The notes beneath the pieces are model-generated. The model had not been told where the DNA came from. It searched no databases and saw only the letters and a program-made list of their open reading frames with translations. Made by a program: the position numbers and the translations under genes. 5,295 nucleotides of DNA from JAEUMY01 sp031394355 (GTDB lineage Bacteria > Pseudomonadota > Gammaproteobacteria > Burkholderiales > Usitatibacteraceae): positions 1 through 5,295 of the forward strand of contig JANNSU010000036.1 of NCBI GenBank assembly GCA_031394355.1. Direction: 5' to 3'. Below are positions 4,703-5,295 of this stretch, in pieces. Numbering within the stretch: position 1 is the stretch's first letter; every line of letters starts with the position of its first letter.

Positions 4703-5128
4703 TCACGTCGAGTACTTGCCCAAGCCTTTGCCGCTGTCGTGCTGGCGCTTGCCACGGGCATGGTCGCTGCGTCTTCTCTAGATCGCCGAGCCGTTGAATT
4801 GACGTTTCTGAAGTCGAATCCCGGTGAAAGGGAGCAGCTCAAGACGTTCATCGTGCTCAACTGGTTCGCAATGGACAAGATAGCCAAGGAACAGAGTCTG
4901 ATGAGCGCCTTCACCGTCATGGATACAGGTACTGATGAGGGCCCGTGGAATGTCCTGGTCTCGGTCACTTACCCAAACGAAAAAGGATACGAAGGCATCA
5001 CCGAGGCGTTCGAGAAGATACGCCGTGCCCACGTAACCGTTCGGGTTGGTGGCAAGGGGCTGCGCGAGCTCGGATCCATCGTCGAGTCGAAGCGCGTGTT
5101 CGAGAATCCAGCGCATGCAACCCGGTGA
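4685..5128 (+). CDS. Predicted exported protein of unknown function
   Basis: A 147-residue protein with a signal peptide: Arg8-Arg9, a hydrophobic core at 10-28, and likely cleavage after VAA (27-29). The SSRRVLAQ start has a twin arginine but lacks the rest of a convincing Tat motif, so Sec export is more likely. The mature domain (about 115 residues) has no cysteine and shows a beta-alpha-beta order: VELTFLKSNP, then the long helix EREQLKTFIVLNWFAMDKIA, then NVLVSVTYP. This could be a small alpha/beta (ferredoxin-like) fold, but I do not recognise the family. The ATG at 4685 gives the complete signal peptide and was preferred over the upstream ATG at 4511, whose extension would overlap nearly half of the Cdd1-like gene. 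No Shine-Dalgarno is visible; coupling to the preceding gene, 10 nt away, is possible. Whether it was itself a cassette is unclear because no attC follows it. Confidence 0.75.
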   Translation: MKTTISSRRVLAQAFAAVVLALATGMVAASSLDRRAVELTFLKSNPGEREQLKTFIVLNWFAMDKIAKEQSLMSAFTVMDTGTDEGPWNVLVSVTYPNEKGYEGITEAFEKIRRAHVTVRVGGKGLRELGSIVESKRVFENPAHATR

Positions 5129-5181
5129 TGCACACCTCGCTCATGCGGAGCGCCAACGGCAGGCCGTCAGGATCGCCTTCA

Positions 5182-5295
5182 ATGTCTTCTCTCGCAGCAT
5201 TGCTCACTGAAGTCCGCGCATGCGTGCTTTGCGCGAATCACCTGCCGCTTGGCCCGCGCCCGGTCGTTCAGGTGCATCCGTTGGCCCGCATTCTG
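5182..5295 (+). CDS. Uracil-DNA glycosylase family protein, N-terminal part (runs off window)
   Basis: The first 38 residues of a longer protein. The stretch EVRACVLCANHLPLGPRPV is characteristic of a bacterial uracil-DNA glycosylase superfamily group of about 190 residues. The Cys pair at residues 14 and 17 (CVLC) corresponds to the N-terminal CxxC that in related glycosylases ligates an iron-sulphur cluster, and the frame ends at VHPLARIL, just before the expected glycosylase core. Such enzymes excise uracil or related bases from DNA. The ATG at 5182 is chosen because AGGA at 5169-5172 lies 9 nt upstream and the protein start aligns with family members; an in-frame ATG at 5143 has no Shine-Dalgarno. 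It starts 53 nt after the exported-protein gene. It is probably chromosomal sequence at the right border of the array. Confidence 0.78.
   Translation, partial: MSSLAALLTEVRACVLCANHLPLGPRPVVQVHPLARIL

Noticed and set aside
5129..5181. Looked for an attC after the exported-protein gene
   Set aside because: CGCCAAC at 5151 is only a poor inverse-core match and no GTTRRRY core or paired arms follow.
5179..5295. Open minus-strand frame at the right edge, possibly the end of another gene
   Set aside because: It reads as a highly basic, low-complexity peptide, while the + strand frame over the same bases gives a recognisable uracil-DNA glycosylase N-terminus.

Overview
The window comes from a GC-rich proteobacterium. 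The left third and the right edge look like ordinary chromosome, most likely of a beta- or gammaproteobacterium (Burkholderiales- or Xanthomonadales-like, judged only from protein flavour). The middle, roughly 3190-4680, is visibly more A/T-rich. It has the signature of an integron gene-cassette array: short same-strand ORFs of unrelated function, each followed by an attC recombination site.

Left block (1-2840): three tightly packed + strand genes. These are the 3' half of a TelA/YaaN-family gene (toxic anion resistance family), a lipoprotein fusing a periplasmic substrate-binding domain to a von Willebrand A (VWA) domain with an intact MIDAS, and a small protein with two N-terminal membrane segments that overlaps the previous gene by 4 nt. 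They form one operon, probably an envelope or stress-response module. The third gene resembles XpaC, the usual partner of TelA/YaaN, in architecture only.

Middle block (2841-4680): a gene-poor leader with palindromes, weak promoter-like boxes and a 46-codon ORF behind a GGAGG tract, followed by the cassettes. Cassette 1 (3244-3628) encodes a minimal cap-less HAD-type phosphatase-like protein and ends in attC1. Cassette 2 (3629-4308) encodes a secreted protein of unknown function and ends in attC2. A third, incomplete cassette starts at 4309 and encodes a helix-hairpin-helix Cdd1/'pathogenicity locus' protein; its own attC is not visible. The first two cassette calls rest on sequence. The core GTTAAAC at 3243 is complementary to GTTTAAC at 3548, and GTTAGGAGT at 3628 is complementary to ACTCCTAAC at 4232. 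This is the head/tail complementarity expected of cassettes that once circularised. No integrase gene is present, so within this window the array is a CALIN (attC cluster lacking an integrase).

Right block (4680-5295): an exported protein of unknown function, then the N-terminus of a uracil-DNA glycosylase family protein starting at 5182 and running off the window.

The most interesting points are the integrase-less array between chromosomal genes, the way its genes seem to be translated (a start codon with no Shine-Dalgarno just after a short ORF that stops inside the recombination core; a Shine-Dalgarno built into another core), and the unknown cassette proteins.
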